DNA of 64,000 nt from NCBI GenBank assembly GCA_007922225.1, contig ML679954.1, positions 24,449,003 to 24,513,002 on the forward strand. The letters run 5' to 3'. The notes beneath the pieces were generated by a model. The model did not search any database, was not told the DNA's origin, and saw only the letters and a list, made by a program, of their open reading frames with translations. Source of the stretch: Emydura subglobosa. Taxonomy: Eukaryota > Chordata > Testudines > Chelidae. Made by a program: the position numbers and the translations under genes. This document shows positions 1 through 13,181 of the stretch, in pieces; the stretch's first letter is position 1; each line of letters begins with the position of its first letter.

Positions 1-940
1 TGCTTCTTTGAACCATATCAATATTAAAACTTGATTCAACACAACTATTTATGGATTTGTGCAGTGTTTACATAGTTTTTATGTGAGCAATGATGAATAT
101 TTGCTTCCTGACCTGGATACTAAGTTCCCTATGATAGCCCATATATTATTTGCTTATCCCATCAATATGAATTCTCTGTTATTTCAAGTTAAGGTCAGGG
201 ACACAATTTGTCTAGGTCATGTGATTCTACCTAGTTGCTAAGCAACGTATGAGGGGACAGAGCTTGTTTTCTGACCCAAACTGTTACAATTTGCAGTCCA
301 AATCTCACAGAAAGGTTGATTTGGCCTTCCATCTAAATATTTTTTTCAATATTAGGAAGTAGAAATACTTTAACTTTAAAAGACAAATCCTTTTGTAATT
401 ATTTTTCATAATATATGTAAGACTTGAAAATAAATGTTTGTTACTATTTCTTATATAAATTTTTAAATTAATTGGTACCAGATTCCATTGCTTCATTTCC
501 AACTGGTATTTTATCATGCAGCATTATACGTGTAAAAGTGAGATTTAAAAAGTCAACCTTTTGCTATTCTGAATTGCTTTTATTTTCGAACCAAAGTTTG
601 TAACTGTCACCTCAAAGAGGAAAATATGGATTTTATTAATAAAATCAAGTCTTGACTACCTGGATTGATCATTCTGTTTCTTCAAACTACAAGAAATGTT
701 TCATCGGTTTCCGTAGTGTAACAGCATTCTGCTTCCAGACCATCCAGAATGAAAAAAAAATCTTATTATATACACAGGCAAGCACTACAAAGTCAATACG
801 ATCAGTGATGTTAATACCTAAGGCCCCACTCCTGCCACTGATATAGAGCCCAGTTAAAGTCAGTGGGGCATTGCGTAGACACAGCAGTCTTCCTGTGTAC
901 TACTAACTGCAAAATTGGGTGTCTCAACATCTTTTCACAA
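1..940. other. Unannotated AT-rich DNA
   Basis: I see no gene here. Short open frames of 60-70 codons occur on both strands, but none has a recognisable motif and their number fits chance in AT-rich sequence. No repeat was recognised. Confidence 0.5.
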
Positions 941-944
941 CCTT

Positions 945-1170
945 TATCCATCTTATGTACTGTATGTCACCATCACCACCTCAGTGTATTTATCCCTATA
1001 AGCCCCTATGAGGCAAGGGAGTTTTATTGTCCCCATTTTACAGATGCAGAGCTGAGGCACAGAAAGAATAAGCAAATTGCCCAGATTCATGTAGGATATT
1101 TGTGGCAGAGCAGAAACTGACCCTGGATCTCCCACAGCCCAAGCCAGCATCTAAATCACTGAACTACACT
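945..1170 (-). repeat. MIR-type SINE, reverse orientation
   Basis: Read on the plus strand, this stretch contains the reverse of the MIR/CORE-SINE core: a segment resembling CCCATTTTACAGATG (about 1033-1047), then GCTGAGGCACAGAAAG, then TTGCCCAGATTCATG, and finally a gathered end where the SINE's tRNA-like head would lie (GTGGCAGAGCAGAAACTGACC, then ATCACTGAACTAC). This order is characteristic of MIR elements, which are tRNA-derived, Pol III-transcribed SINEs mobilised by L2-type LINEs. The copy is strongly diverged. The 85-codon open frame on the plus strand and the 65-codon frame on the minus strand are incidental to the repeat. Confidence 0.8.
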
Positions 1171-4100
1171 CCCTCTCTCTACGCTGACAAATAAAAAATG
1201 CACAAGCACCGCACCAAATATTGTGGATCTTTCACATGTGTAGTCAGCATGAAAGAGGAACGATCTACACTAAGATCTTGCTTATCATCTAAGGGGAAAT
1301 TCATTTGCCTTACTACTTACTCTTGCTAATGTCAGAAGCCAGCTTTGTACAAAGATTCAGCATTACTAAACACTATACATAGTACACTGTGCCCAGTAGA
1401 GGAAAAATTTGGATCGAAATTGACACTTTAGTAATACCCTTAACTGCCCTTCTCTGCAGAAAGTGAGTATTGTTCAATATAAAAATAAGACAGGCGTCAT
1501 CAAGTGACCCTAAGCTTACGAAAAAAACCCTCAAAAACTATGTAAATTAAATTCCTTACTCAAATCTATAAGCAAAAACAGGTCAATAAGTTTCAGACCA
1601 GGAATTAACAGTCTGTGTAATCATAAAGAGACTAAAATTGCTAAATGCCTTCTGGATTTTACATCAAATAGTTGGCAAAAACAGAACTTGCAGGATGTTT
1701 GAAGTCTCACAATAGCTACAAACAACATAAGACAGGAATTGTATACCAGTGCCTGAATGCAGTTTATGCTTAAGGGCTTGGTTTGATCTTCTCTTGAAAT
1801 GTGGTGTTTTGTAGAGAGGTTCCTTGAGGCAATTAAAGGGTGGTGTAACTTCACTAAAGCTGAGTGAAAGCTATAACGTATCCCACAAGAAACATGAGTG
1901 ATTTGGCCATTTCTGAAGGACCAATTCCATCTGTGATGTCATCTTAAGTTGCAAAAGATAGGTCCTCGTTCTGCCATCCTTAATCACACGGAGTAGAAAC
2001 TTAATCCATAAGTAGTCCCAAGAGTATTTCCCCCTACTCTTTCAATGGCAGAACTCAGTAAGGTTCTATGCAGCGTGACCAGGGGTAGCAAAATTAGGAC
2101 CTGTATCTCATAATATAAGATGACAACATGCACTATGAGTTTTATGAGATAAATGAATCCATGCTAGCTTTCAGAACGTTCTTTGCTCCAGTGCTGGCTA
2201 ATGGGTTACTAACAATCTTTTCAAAGACAACCAGTAAGCAAGAACAATGTTTAACTATTCACTTTCAAAAGATTACTCTAGAACTGAATATTTGGCAGCA
2301 TCATTCATTGTTAAACAGTGTCCTTAATATGTAACTACCTCCCATCCTGGCAGCATTGCTTGCACAGAGTCTAATATTAATATTCTACACTGTGCTAGAG
2401 CAGTAAGACACTGCAAAATGTACTTTAACATAACATTGTCTAAAACTTTTTGTAACCAGAAACAAAGCTGGTGTCAAAAATATGTGTGTGTTCACAGTTG
2501 GGAGATGTCAGTGCCAGAAGTGAATTTAATCTTATCTGGCTTCATCCAGGAAACAGCATATCTAGTAAAAGAAGATTCTAGTATGAAAAATGTCCTAACA
2601 TCATCTTGGTCTCTCATCTTCATGCATAGTGGAAACAACATTTTAAAAGCTCTGGCAAAAATAATTTAAATTTCCCAGTAATGGTATTTCAGGCAGTTTC
2701 CTCAACACTGTATGGTAGGAAGCAAAGAATGCAAAAAAAAAAAAAAAAGTATTGTTATTTTTAATAGTGCAGGAATCTCACACTTTTCACTGGCAGGTCA
2801 CTTTGCTTATTTTTTAGTACCATTAAGTCACACCACTTACTATTGCTGCAGTTGATTGACAGGCGTTAAGTGACATCTAAAACCTACCTCCATGTTCCAT
2901 GAAAAACTTTTGTATTTGTCCAAAGACACTTCTTCCCTTGGGAGTAGATTTGTAAGTATCTTATGCACAGGGGCATAAGATGCAGGTGGGAAAAGCCCTG
3001 TGCTCATGCAGAGTCCCATTAAAGTCAGCTGACTTCAGTGGTGCTCTGTACAGGTAAGTGGGTATGCCTATGCAGATTCAAGAGCAGGATCGAGACATAA
3101 GTATCCCCTCTGCTTGGTGCTATACTCGAAACAAAGGATATAACTTTTATTTACATCAATTCTGTAAATGATTTCTGCTGCAGTTGATAATTCTAGCAAT
3201 AGCATCATAGAACCAACTAGCACTAGACTGAGATTACAATGCTCATGGATCCACTCAACCTAAAGACAGGAAATATGAAATTTCACCACCACCCCTATGC
3301 TACTTCAGATACTGGCATCACAGGTTACGGACAGACAAAACTTGTATGTAAATAGGAGACATTGCAGTGCACAGAAAGTTGGTCAGGGAGACATAATGAA
3401 ATGCATAACCATGAGAAATGGAAAAGTGTATGGGCTATAACACGCAAATCCCTTTCTTCTCTCTCTTTTGATTGCTGGATGTTATCTGTCATGTTGCCCA
3501 GTTTTTGTTTCCTCTAGTCCATAAGCGAATTTGTAACTAATTACTGAAACACACTTATTCCACAAAAAACATATTTCTGTTCGTCATCTGTTCATTGTCA
3601 TTTGATCATTTTCATCACAATGGCTGATAGTGATCCATTGTTTATCTTGCAATGCCCAGTTAATGTTTCATGAAATATTATGAACTAATATACTTACCAC
3701 CCAAGCTACTTTTCAATTTTCTGATTATCAGCCATTATACTCCCAAGTGACTAACATTATTGCTTTTCTCATACTCAGCTGGTATTTCCAGCTTGTCAGG
3801 CAAAGAAAGGATAATCACTCAGCCTCCTTCATGATTTTAAAACAAAAACATCTGTCACAAACAGTGCCACTAAGCCTTAAACAGATAACAAGAAAATGAG
3901 AAATTAATCACTTGCCAAACTATACTGTAAAGTGAATACTTGATGGAACATTTATCATCACTTCTCCTTCTGCTTACATTAGGGAAGCCTGGGTTTTAAT
4001 ACTTTTTCAGTTTATTTCTTCTAACAACTTGTAAAGGAAAGCATTTGCTGCTTTTAATGGATTAGCCTCCATTTTCTCACTTAAATAGTGATCAATAAAA

Positions 4101-5250
4101 TTCTCCTTGGAAGACAAAAGTTCACCCTCTTCTATCCTTATAAATTTTTTGAGCCAAATTATTTGGTCCAACTGAAATACACTTAGCACAAGGACTTAAA
4201 TGTATCTTTGTGCCTCAAGATCCTGGGCATGCCTGAGCTCTCTCGTTCCCTGTTGTTCAACAGAACAACCTGAAGGTGTCAATAGTCCACAGAGGATTCC
4301 TAGCAGCCAGGAATGAAGTAAACACAGCATCTGGGCCAAGTCCATATTCCCCTTTCACGCCCTTTATGCTGGGGACAGTAAAGGGAAAAGTGCTGGTATC
4401 ATTACAAGTAGCCCTATGTCACAAAACTCCTTCACACGGGGGAGTTCTCCAATGCCCAAACCATTTGGGTTTACAGTTGCTTTGCACCCGCAAAAGGCAA
4501 AAAGCAGCCATAGCAGAACTATGACTCTGGGTCTTTATTTAGAAAATATTAAATTACCTAAGGAATTTGAGCAGCCAACATCAAGTACATTCAAGCATAG
4601 AGTCAACAGTCTAGTACATTTACTGTATTTGAAAATAAGACATTAATTTGTTTGGGGTTTTTTTGTATCCTACTATGTAACCTGGCATAAAAGTAAAAAA
4701 AATCACTAAGAGCCTGTCACAAAGCTCTGTGAATTCATTTAGAGTATTTCCATTGGCGTTTAGATCAGGCCTTAAGAATTGACTTTTTAAAATTAATTAA
4801 GAAGGATAGTTCCCAGTCTCATATATATATATACAAGTGGGAACGAGGAGGTTTAGGAGGAAGTGAAAAGTTATTTTTGTTGACATAAAATCTTCTTCTG
4901 GTAGAATATTAATAATATGCGAGGCTTTATATTCTATTCATACAACCTCCAGAGCCTGTCTCGTTTTGTATTAAAATGGCATATCAATGGCAATTCAGGT
5001 GAGAAAAGAGTTCAGCTTTGTGATCCTGTTGCCCAAAAGGACTCACAAGATAACACACTGAGAAGGGACAGACTCTGGAGAATGCATCACTCAGAACTGA
5101 CTCTCTTTCTGATTTTCATGTTTAGGGATCCTTTTGTTACCACTCAAAAAGTCTTTAGAAATATCCACTTGGCGCTAGGCATTCAGAGAGTTGCTCAATG
5201 CATAGTTATTAAGAGGAAAGCTTTGTTATTGTTACAGCTGGTCAGAAAAT
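1171..5250. other. No gene seen; simple repeats only
   Basis: About 4 kb without a recognised gene. It holds a run of 16 A at 2733-2748 and a short (AT)n tract at 4821-4833. The stretch near 3000-3110 contains the phrase CCCATTAAAGTCAGCTGACTTCAGTGG in broken form, which is the centre of a sauropsid palindromic repeat, too decayed here to delimit. Open frames up to 111 codons (4917-5252) show no motif. Confidence 0.5.
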
Positions 5251-5259
5251 GAAAATTGG

Positions 5260-5410
5260 CAATTTTTCACAAAAATCTAAATCATTTTCATGCTGGAATG
5301 GAATGAAATGTTGGTTTTTTAAAAATTATTTTTCCAAATAGTTTGAAATTGCTGAAAAGAAAAAAAAAATGATTTGAAACAAACTGGATTTTCAATTTTC
5401 TAGATTTTGA
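5260..5410. repeat. Possible AT-rich interspersed repeat, decayed
   Basis: The segment is rich in TTTTCA/TGAAA words (for example ATTTTTCACAAAAATC, TTTCCAAATAGTTTGAAATT) and resembles the better preserved copies at about 6575-6765 and 59375-59591. The diagnostic end word CAGCTCT is not present, so membership of the same family is a guess. Confidence 0.3.
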
Positions 5411-6574
5411 CCTGGAGGAGGAAGTCCAAAGGTGGCTATTCTGATTTTATAACTTAATAAATCAGTGGACAGGGGAAACAGGCATTATCCTCTGTTCGGC
5501 ACCATCAGATAAAAACAAATCACACCAAACAAAATAAAAATAATCCCACAACCATAGTTTGAAGGAGAGAGATAAATGGGAAAGGGAGGTGGTAAGACAG
5601 TGGGAGGAAGAGGATATTGATGTAGAGGAACTGGTGATGGGATGGGGAAGCAATTACATGCCATCCCAAGGGAGCAGAGGAAGCGAGCTGATAGCTGCTC
5701 TGCACTTTCTGGGAACATTTCTATGTGATTGCAGGGAGGCTAGATTTGGCTTCCTGCAATCACTGTGAAGGCAGCAGGTGGGTTCACATATTAGCTGGGG
5801 ATAGGAGCAGGAGTTATTTCCAGAGGAGGCACCCAGAAGAGCTGGGGGGGAGGCGGGGGAAGGGATGCTGCAAGATCCCTAAAGTGCCACTAACAATTTC
5901 CCAGCCATGAACTGCAATATTGGGCTCTGCCCGCAAAACTCTTCTTCCCATTCCCAAGTGCATTGTGTTTCTCCCCCTCCCCCATCAACTACTCTTGGTA
6001 TCCCTTAGGATGCTGTTCTAATCTGTGGAGCAGGAGAGGGTAGGTCTTTTCTGAGGTCTGAGGTGATCCTAGAAGAGAAGAGGAGGTGCATTTTTCAGGG
6101 ACAGAAACAATAAACCAAAATCAAGGTTCCCTCCACCCAAAGATTTGGTGGAGAAGGATAAGAGATGAGGGAAGGGTAAGATGTCCAGTCACCCCAAGGG
6201 GAACCCCACTAGCAGATGGTCAGACCCACAGCATATAAGCCTTATCCAAAATGTCTATATATAAAATACCCCAATCAAGGATCTGCAAATTGCAATTGTC
6301 AGGGAGACTAACACCAGACAATAGCTGTTCTCTTTAGAGAACAGCACACGTAGACAGTCAATCAATCAACGTATCTTTGTCTAGTACCAAACGCAAATAT
6401 GCAAGTCCCACTGTAAACAGGCAGAAATTCATGCTCTATGACAGCCAATCAATCACATGTTCTCCCAGTATTTCTGAGTACACACATCCAACTGTAGGAA
6501 ACCACATGGCAACATATGACAAAACTCCATCACAAATGGAAAGTCACTGAATGCACCAATCACTAGTTACAGAG
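5411..6574. other. No gene seen
   Basis: Purine-rich sequence at about 5555-5900 (GGAGGAAG- and GGGGGAGG-type words) leaves several open frames on both strands. No protein motif was found in any of them. The rest is unremarkable AT-rich DNA. Confidence 0.45.
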
Positions 6575-6765
6575 TGATAAAACTAAATTTTTGGGAGGAA
6601 ATTTCAACCATAAAGAAATAAAAATTGTATCAAAGTTTTCCAAATTGAATTTTCATTAAAAAATGGGAAACTTCAAAGAAATCAACATGTTTTGCAAAAC
6701 ATGTTTTCTTCAAAATTACATTTACAACACTTTTTTGTTCAGAAATTTTCAATCAGCTCTTATTA
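6575..6765 (+). repeat. AT-rich interspersed repeat ending TTTTCAATCAGCTCT
   Basis: A run of TTTTCA/GAAA-rich sequence containing a local inverted pair (CATGTTTTGCAAAACATG) ends in TTTTCAATCAGCTCT at 6746-6760. A second copy at about 59375-59591 ends in GGTTTTGATCAGCTCT. The shared end after similar AT-rich sequence marks a dispersed family. I recall similar sequences from turtle genomes, possibly a nonautonomous DNA transposon, but class and exact ends are not established here. Confidence 0.45.
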
Positions 6766-9314
6766 TTTTTTCTTATATATAAAAATCATGCTTAAAAAAC
6801 TTTACAATACCATCTATACTCTACAGCAGAATACTATCGCTCATGAGAGATAATGAACAGATATATTCTTCCATTGTCTAATATGTGCCCAGAAAATAGA
6901 TTTCCCAATAACTTGCTTTATTCAGCCTAACTTGTCATCAACAGTTATAATCTGTGTAACAGAAAGGAATTAGAAGCCCAAGAGTTAAATTATCTGCCTC
7001 TGAGGTTCTCTTGTAGTATAGTTTTATCCGTGAGTGTATTATTTCTACAGTACAATTAGCATGCATGGTGCTTTATAGGCATTCAGAAATATAAGGTCTC
7101 TTCCATGAAGAGCCTGCAGTCTAATGGGAGAAAATAGAAACTAAGGAGACAGTAGGGCTGATGGTTGTCCCCATGTTGCATTATTTACAAGGTATATGCA
7201 GTTTCCCAAAATTTTAATCTTTATTTTGTAAATGAAGGATTATGAGGGGAAGCAATAGAGCATGACATTGAGTGGAGGGATTAGTCAAAAGAAGTGAGTT
7301 CTAAGGAGACACACTAAATTCAAGACACTAAAACAGGAAATCAAGAATCCCCTCATCTTTCAAGGAGGCTTCAAATTAAAGGCCCAGAATACTACACATG
7401 GGCAGGTGCTGAAACCTTATTAAATATAATCCTGGACATGTGGAGGTGGAATACAAAAAGGTGTACAAAAGATGTGGTTATCCAACCTGTTGTTGGGATA
7501 CCGGGATGATATGAGACAACCAGGTAGGAAGCCTGGCCAAGTGCCATCCTTTGGGGTGAGCGTCACTTACTTTTCCTTCCATCTTTGTTTCTAGTGGTCT
7601 CTGTGAGATTACAAGTATGTACAATGTTTGATTCTAAGAATGAACAATGCAGGAAACCACTTTACTGTATTTATCTTACTTTTATGCTCATGTATATTGA
7701 TTTTTCTATTGTTTTAATTATATTTGTCTGTATTAACTAAAGCTCAAAGAGTTTCTGTGTGTGTTATTGATGACAAGTCCATGTTGTACCCCAATAAGTA
7801 ATTTGACAGTTGAAATACTTGATCAGGCTATACCATTTTAAGTGAGTGGTGAGTCAAGCTCTAAGGATATGGAAACACAACTAGAAAAGATGAGGCTATG
7901 AATGGACATATTTTGTCAGTGGAATCTGCACTCCTGAGTTTACAAGCAGCTGTGCTCCATTGAAAAAAAACTTACCCCAATGGTACCAGGCTGTGCAACC
8001 CTCATTCATGCTGATAAATACTTACTCACACAAGTATTCCCATTGATGTCAAAAGGCCTGTCTGTGTGAATATATGATCAATAAGCGCCTAAGTCAAGTT
8101 CAGTGAAGTCAGGGAAATCTGACCCCAAAATAAGGGTTGTTCAGTGGTATCCATGAAGAGCAGTGTTAGGTACACACTGCTTCAGATGCTTCTCTGACAT
8201 GAAAGGTCTGATCTTGCAGCACTTTTGTTGACTTCAGGAGGGGATCAGCAGTTAAAAGTTAGGAAAATATGGTTAAGTATCATGATTGGTGCCAGAAGAT
8301 GAAGATGCAGCTGTCCCCTGCAGGAAGGGGAATAAAGACTCATACATGCTGTTCCCCTTCAGGGGATAATGAAGAGATCCCTGGTATGCCTCCCTATTAC
8401 TTTAAGGGATTGGTGCAAAGTTTTCCCCGTTTCATAGTATGACAGGCGCCTCAGAGAATCGGTTTAACCTCTTTACGGATGAGCAGCAGAGCTCCAAATG
8501 CAGGATTTTAAAAATAACAAAGCAAGACTTCTGAGATAAGAACTGGCCATATAATGGATGTAAGTGACCAGAAGCGAAACAGATTAAGACACCTGCTGAA
8601 GGATTTGTCCTTACACAGCAGCTTTGGATTAAGAGTAAACTATATTAAAGTTTGATGAAATATTTGGAAAGATAAAATAATACAAAGCCAGAAATGGCTG
8701 AGTCTGAATACAGACTGATCTAGCAGAACAGGGATTCTTTCAGGGACAGGCCAACTGCAGATGTCAGTATTGAGTTCTGTTAGCTTATGGTATGACATCT
8801 TTTTTTATATTCCATCAAGGCACAGCTGCAAAATATAACCCAATACAATGGACATTTAATGAAAATAAATCCCTGTTTGTCTTTTCCCCTGGGCCTTTGC
8901 ATCAGCAAGGCAAGAACGAAGGGGCCACAGGGATGGGCGGAAGAGCCCTCCCCCACTGGAGGAATACCACTGGCCCAGAACACCTCACCACCCAGGTAGT
9001 GAGCTGGCCACACCCTGTGCAATCCCACCATGTCTGCTTAGATCAGGAATCGGGGCAAAGGCGAGAAGAGCAGGATCCCTGGAACAGTTATCCCCCTCCC
9101 CATGCAAAGGGCAAGGAGAATGCAGAGCCATAGGTGGTTGGGTACAAGGAACACCTGGCACGTGAAGCACACCCCTCCTGCTTGCGTGACAGTGGAGCCC
9201 ATAGTGAACAGGGCTTTTTGGAATCCATGGAGCAAGACAAGCTATTTGTCACCCCATATTCAGGGTTTGAGTGGAGTCTTGATCAGCCCTAAATATTTTA
9301 TGTGGGGGGGGTCA
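6766..9314. other. No gene seen; one degraded palindromic repeat
   Basis: Mostly unrecognised sequence. At about 8015-8140 there is a decayed copy of a sauropsid palindromic repeat, seen as TTACTCACACAAGTATTCCC then CATTGATGTCAA, ending near AAATCTGACCCCA. A GC-richer part at 8890-9240 leaves open frames on both strands without motifs. Confidence 0.45.
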
Positions 9315-9317
9315 TAG

Positions 9318-9545
9318 CAAGAGGTAGTGTGGCCTAGTGAATAGTGCAGGCACCTAGGTCTCATGAGACCCGGGTTCTAGTCTCAAGCTTTGCTGCTGGG
9401 AGACCTTGGGCATGTCAATTTACTTCTGTGTGCCTCAATTTCTCCATCTGTAAATGGGGGGAAATGACCCTTACCTTCCTGGAAAAGCACTTTGAAATCT
9501 ATGGATGAAAAACACCAGATAAGACCTAGGTATTCATCACCACCA
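9318..9545 (+). repeat. tRNA-derived CORE/MIR-type SINE with L2-like tail
   Basis: This is the best-preserved SINE of the window. A box-A-like TGGCCTAGTGA (about 9330-9340) is followed by a box-B-like GGGTTCTAGTCTC (about 9372-9384), as expected for an internal Pol III promoter derived from a tRNA gene. Next comes the MIR-type core (GAGACCTTGGGCATGTCAAT, GTGCCTCAATTTCTCCATC, TGTAAATGGGG). The 3' end AAAGCACTTTGAAATCTATG plus GATGAAAAACACCAGATAAG matches the tail shared with L2-group LINEs, which supply the reverse transcriptase for such SINEs. No target duplication was identified. Confidence 0.85.
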
Positions 9546-10205
9546 TGGTATCCCAGTGTTCACATTCTAGATTCTGATTCTAGCATGGATACATGTGGAA
9601 GGCAGATGCTATGAGACTTCCCTTTCTTATTTCCCCATTTACACAGACCAAGCCCCACTAGCAGTTTCTGTGCTCAGAAGGGGGACAGGGACTGCTGCCT
9701 TCTAGCACCCAAGGAAGCCTGGACAGTGGATGTAAGGCCATGCCCGTCCCTGCCACAATTCCACATCCACCCCCAGAGCTGGCTAGCCAAACAGGAGGGA
9801 GGCCACACCAAGTTGTTATGGAGTATGCAGTGTGCACACGCCTTTGCCCTATGTTCTTGGGACACGTAGGGAACAGATTGTATGTCCAGAAGCACAATCC
9901 CTCCCAGAGCTCCCTCTACAAGTGCCAGATTTAATTAATGTGATCTGACCCCTTGTTTCTTTTTCATTTATGATGGAGTGAGAATACACCCTAGTACAGA
10001 CATATGTCTCAGTTTATTTCATCAAGAAAATGCACAGTCTTTGGGGGAAACAGCATATGATTTAATGATGCATCTTTCCCCAACAGTTTTCCTAGAAGAT
10101 GCAAAAGAAGAGAAAAGGAGATTAGAAATTCAGATGGCACCTGATGATTGCTTGATTAAAAGATTCTTGAACATTTCAAGGTATTAAGCATTTTTACATC
10201 TGTGC
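9546..10205. other. No gene seen
   Basis: A moderately GC-rich patch (9650-9900) is open in several frames on both strands, which I read as a composition effect. No motif or repeat was recognised. Confidence 0.4.
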
Positions 10206-10335
10206 TAAGATGACCAGATGGCAAGTGTGGAAAATCAGGACTAGGGATGGGGTGGAGGGGTAATAGGTGCCTATATAAGACAAAGCCCCGAATATCAGGA
10301 TTGTCCCTATAAAATCAGGACATCTGGTCACCTAT
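10206..10335. mobile_element. Hairpin MITE (GGTGACCAGATG family)
   Basis: A left arm AGATGACCAGATG (10208-10220) is matched by a right arm CATCTGGTCACCT (10321-10333), whose reverse complement is AGGTGACCAGATG: 12 of 13 positions pair. Inside the arms, AAAATCAGGAC near the left is mirrored by GTCCCTATAAAATCAGGAC near the right. The element is about 130 bp and noncoding, so it is a nonautonomous DNA transposon. I recall the same GGTGACCAGATGTCC ends as very common in turtles. Flanking TAA and TAT could be a diverged 3-bp target duplication of Harbinger type, which is inference. Confidence 0.75.
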
Positions 10336-13181
10336 TGTGTGCCTTCATTTTTCATGCTTTGCATAATCTTTCAGATGACTGTATGCACAAGTGTATCATG
10401 TAAAAGCAGCAGCTAGCTGACGTGATTACTCATTAAGTTTAATGAGCAGGTTAAACTTATCTACTATAAAAAGTAAGTTGAAAGCAAAATCACAAATTTG
10501 AAAGCCAAGCTAAGGGATTAAAACATATGCAAGTACAATTAGTCATGTAATGCCCTCTTAATATGCATCACTATAAATACTTCATATAGGTATACAGCAG
10601 ACTTAGATGCACTTTACCCTAGTGGAACACAATTGTGATTGCGTATGAAATTATACATTTAACGCTAATGAGATACAGGAAGCAAAATCACCACCATTGT
10701 AAGGAGTCTTTCTCTTGCATTACTGGAATGTTTTTGGTACATAAACAGTGATAGCTAAATAATATTCAGTCTTTTTTCTCTTTTTAAATACTTTGGAACA
10801 ATGCAGCATTAAATGCAGAGTGATTACATGTTATTAAGTCAACATAAGCGAGTGTGGGGTAACATATACAAACAAGGCAGATGGGTACAGCTGCCACAGG
10901 AAACACAACTACATGGAGAGTGCGACAAGATGGAAGAGAACATGATTCCACCAGACACTGCCCCCATCCTTATGCCACTCAGCACTAGCTCAGTGAGAGG
11001 AGGGTTTGTTAGGAAAGGCAACAATAAGTGGGAGTAAGGAGTCTCCCATAGAGAAGTACCCCTAGCCCCACACAAACCTTTGGGAGGGTAAATTCCCCTC
11101 AGCTCCCATCATCCCATGAAGGAGAGAGGAGAAAATTGGGGCAATGGTTTCCCTCATCGATAGGGAAAAAGAAAGGCCCTCAGTGAATCCTATGGCCTGG
11201 GAAGACAAAGGGAGGATTAGGAGGCAGCAAAAAGAGTTCCAATAATAGCTGAGTAAGGATTTTATATTCTTCCCATGGTAGTAGACAATATAGGATTTTG
11301 GGAGATGACTTTAGCTCTCTAAAAACTTCAGAGATGACATTAATAAAGGAAACACTGAGCTTGGAACAGAAGCTTACTTACTCAATTAAAATGGACAAAT
11401 GTATTCATGGTGCAAAACTACCCACAAGAGTGGAATTCAACAGCTGCTATTTTATTATGTTTTATTCTAGCCCTCCAAAATAAAGAAAGTTTTCTATGCC
11501 CCCAAACCTCCTTGTGGGGTTAGGAGTGGGAAGGAAGCTTATTTTGGATCTTGAGGGAAACACCAGATTCTGGTGACATGGACAGGAGATTAATTTGGAT
11601 CTGGGGAACCTCCAAGTGGACAAAGGGCTTAATTTGGGCCCAGCAGAGAGTTTCTTGGTAGGAGTCGAATGGACTCTGATTGGTGCAAGAAGAGACTGTG
11701 GTTTCTGCATTGGGTTATATGATTCTTAGCTGTCTTTTTATTTATGAAGGGCTGTCTCTAATGCCCTATTGGATCTCCATTTGTAAGGATTAGGCTGTTA
11801 CAGTTCAAGGGGCTAACAATCATCTCTCTGTTGGCATCAATGGAATTACCTCAGATTTATATTCTGAAGCAGGGATGCACTGACAATGAGAACTGGGGAG
11901 TTGGGACTGAGTAGGCGTTGGCACTGAGAATGAGCAGGCTTCTAAATTAGTTCTCAGTGGAATAAAGAGAAGAAAAGCCAATAAATGCTTTGGAGAAACA
12001 GCTAAAAAACTGACACGGATAAAGAGGAAAGGCCTGATTCTGACCTACGCTATAAGCCCTATATGCTGCTTTCACGAGAAGCCACATAAACTGTATCCCC
12101 AAATTCCTAGCTCAGCCCAGTACACCCAAAGTCAGAGTGGTCTCCTAATTTAATCATAAAAAAAGAAGACCAGCAGCACATTAATCAGAATGGGAGCCAT
12201 CCAGTTTGCTCTGTAGATTGCATAGGTGCTTGCCTTTAGACCAACTGGCAAATGTGTGTGCACCCAGTGAACGTAGCACATGGCCCTCGGAGCCCAGGAA
12301 CCATATCTTGAGCCTAGAGTTGCTGAATTAAAAGAGAAGCAAGAGATGGGATTATTTACAGACACAGGATAAAATCCACAAGCTACAGAATAAAAACACA
12401 CACACACTAGAACAAGAACAAAACATTTCTGCACAGCTCCCATTCAGGCACCTGAACCAAGTAATCAGATCCCTCTGTTTCCAGTGGGAGCTGCTTGGTG
12501 CTGATGGAGCACTTTTGAAAAATCTGTTAATTCATTTAGGAATTTAAATTGGAACTAAACTCTTTTCAAAAGAGAGACTGATTTCAAATCACTAAGAGAT
12601 TGCTTTTGAATTCATTGCCATAGGCAGGAGGTTTTCTCCAGCATACATCTTATTTTCTCTCTCCCCAAAAAGAACCTGCTTTTGCATCTTTTTCCTCTGC
12701 TGTTATTTCTCTTACAGTCTGTACATAAAAAAAACCCACACCTACTTCTGGGATGGACAGTTATATCTGTTTTTTGGGGAGCTGATGAACTCAGGTGTGG
12801 ATTTGGTGGTACATGAAACCTTAACGGCAGGTCGGAAAAAAATGTAAAGGTTCATAATATCACAAACATATCCCTGTCTTCTTCCAAGCCCTCTTAATCT
12901 AGTGCTATCTGTCAGCCTACAACCATTTCTGTAATGTACAGAACTCATTGTTATTTCATGTTTCTGTCCTCCAGAGGCCATGTGTATGAGGCATGATCCA
13001 TTTATGAAAATGGATTTGTGGAGCATGTCCTTAGGTTCTCTGACATGCCACAGGTGTACAGCAAAAAGCAAGAAACCTATTTATGAAGGAATTGTGAGAG
13101 AGGTCATTCTGTTTCTTAATTCAGGTTTAACTCAGTGGCAGAGAAGGCTGCAGAACTTTGGGAACTTTTGCAGAACAGTTT
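10336..13181. other. No gene seen; repeat remnant near 12.03 kb
   Basis: Unrecognised sequence. At 12031-12041 the word GGCCTGATTCT occurs, the terminal word of the palindromic element at 31693-31860, but its partner arm was not found. Open frames of up to 109 codons lie on the minus strand (12742-13071) without any motif. Confidence 0.4.

Noticed and set aside
8880..9250. GC-richer segment with overlapping frames on both strands, considered as a CpG island or exon
   Set aside because: CpG is sparse, no splice or motif evidence exists, and open frames in both directions point to composition.
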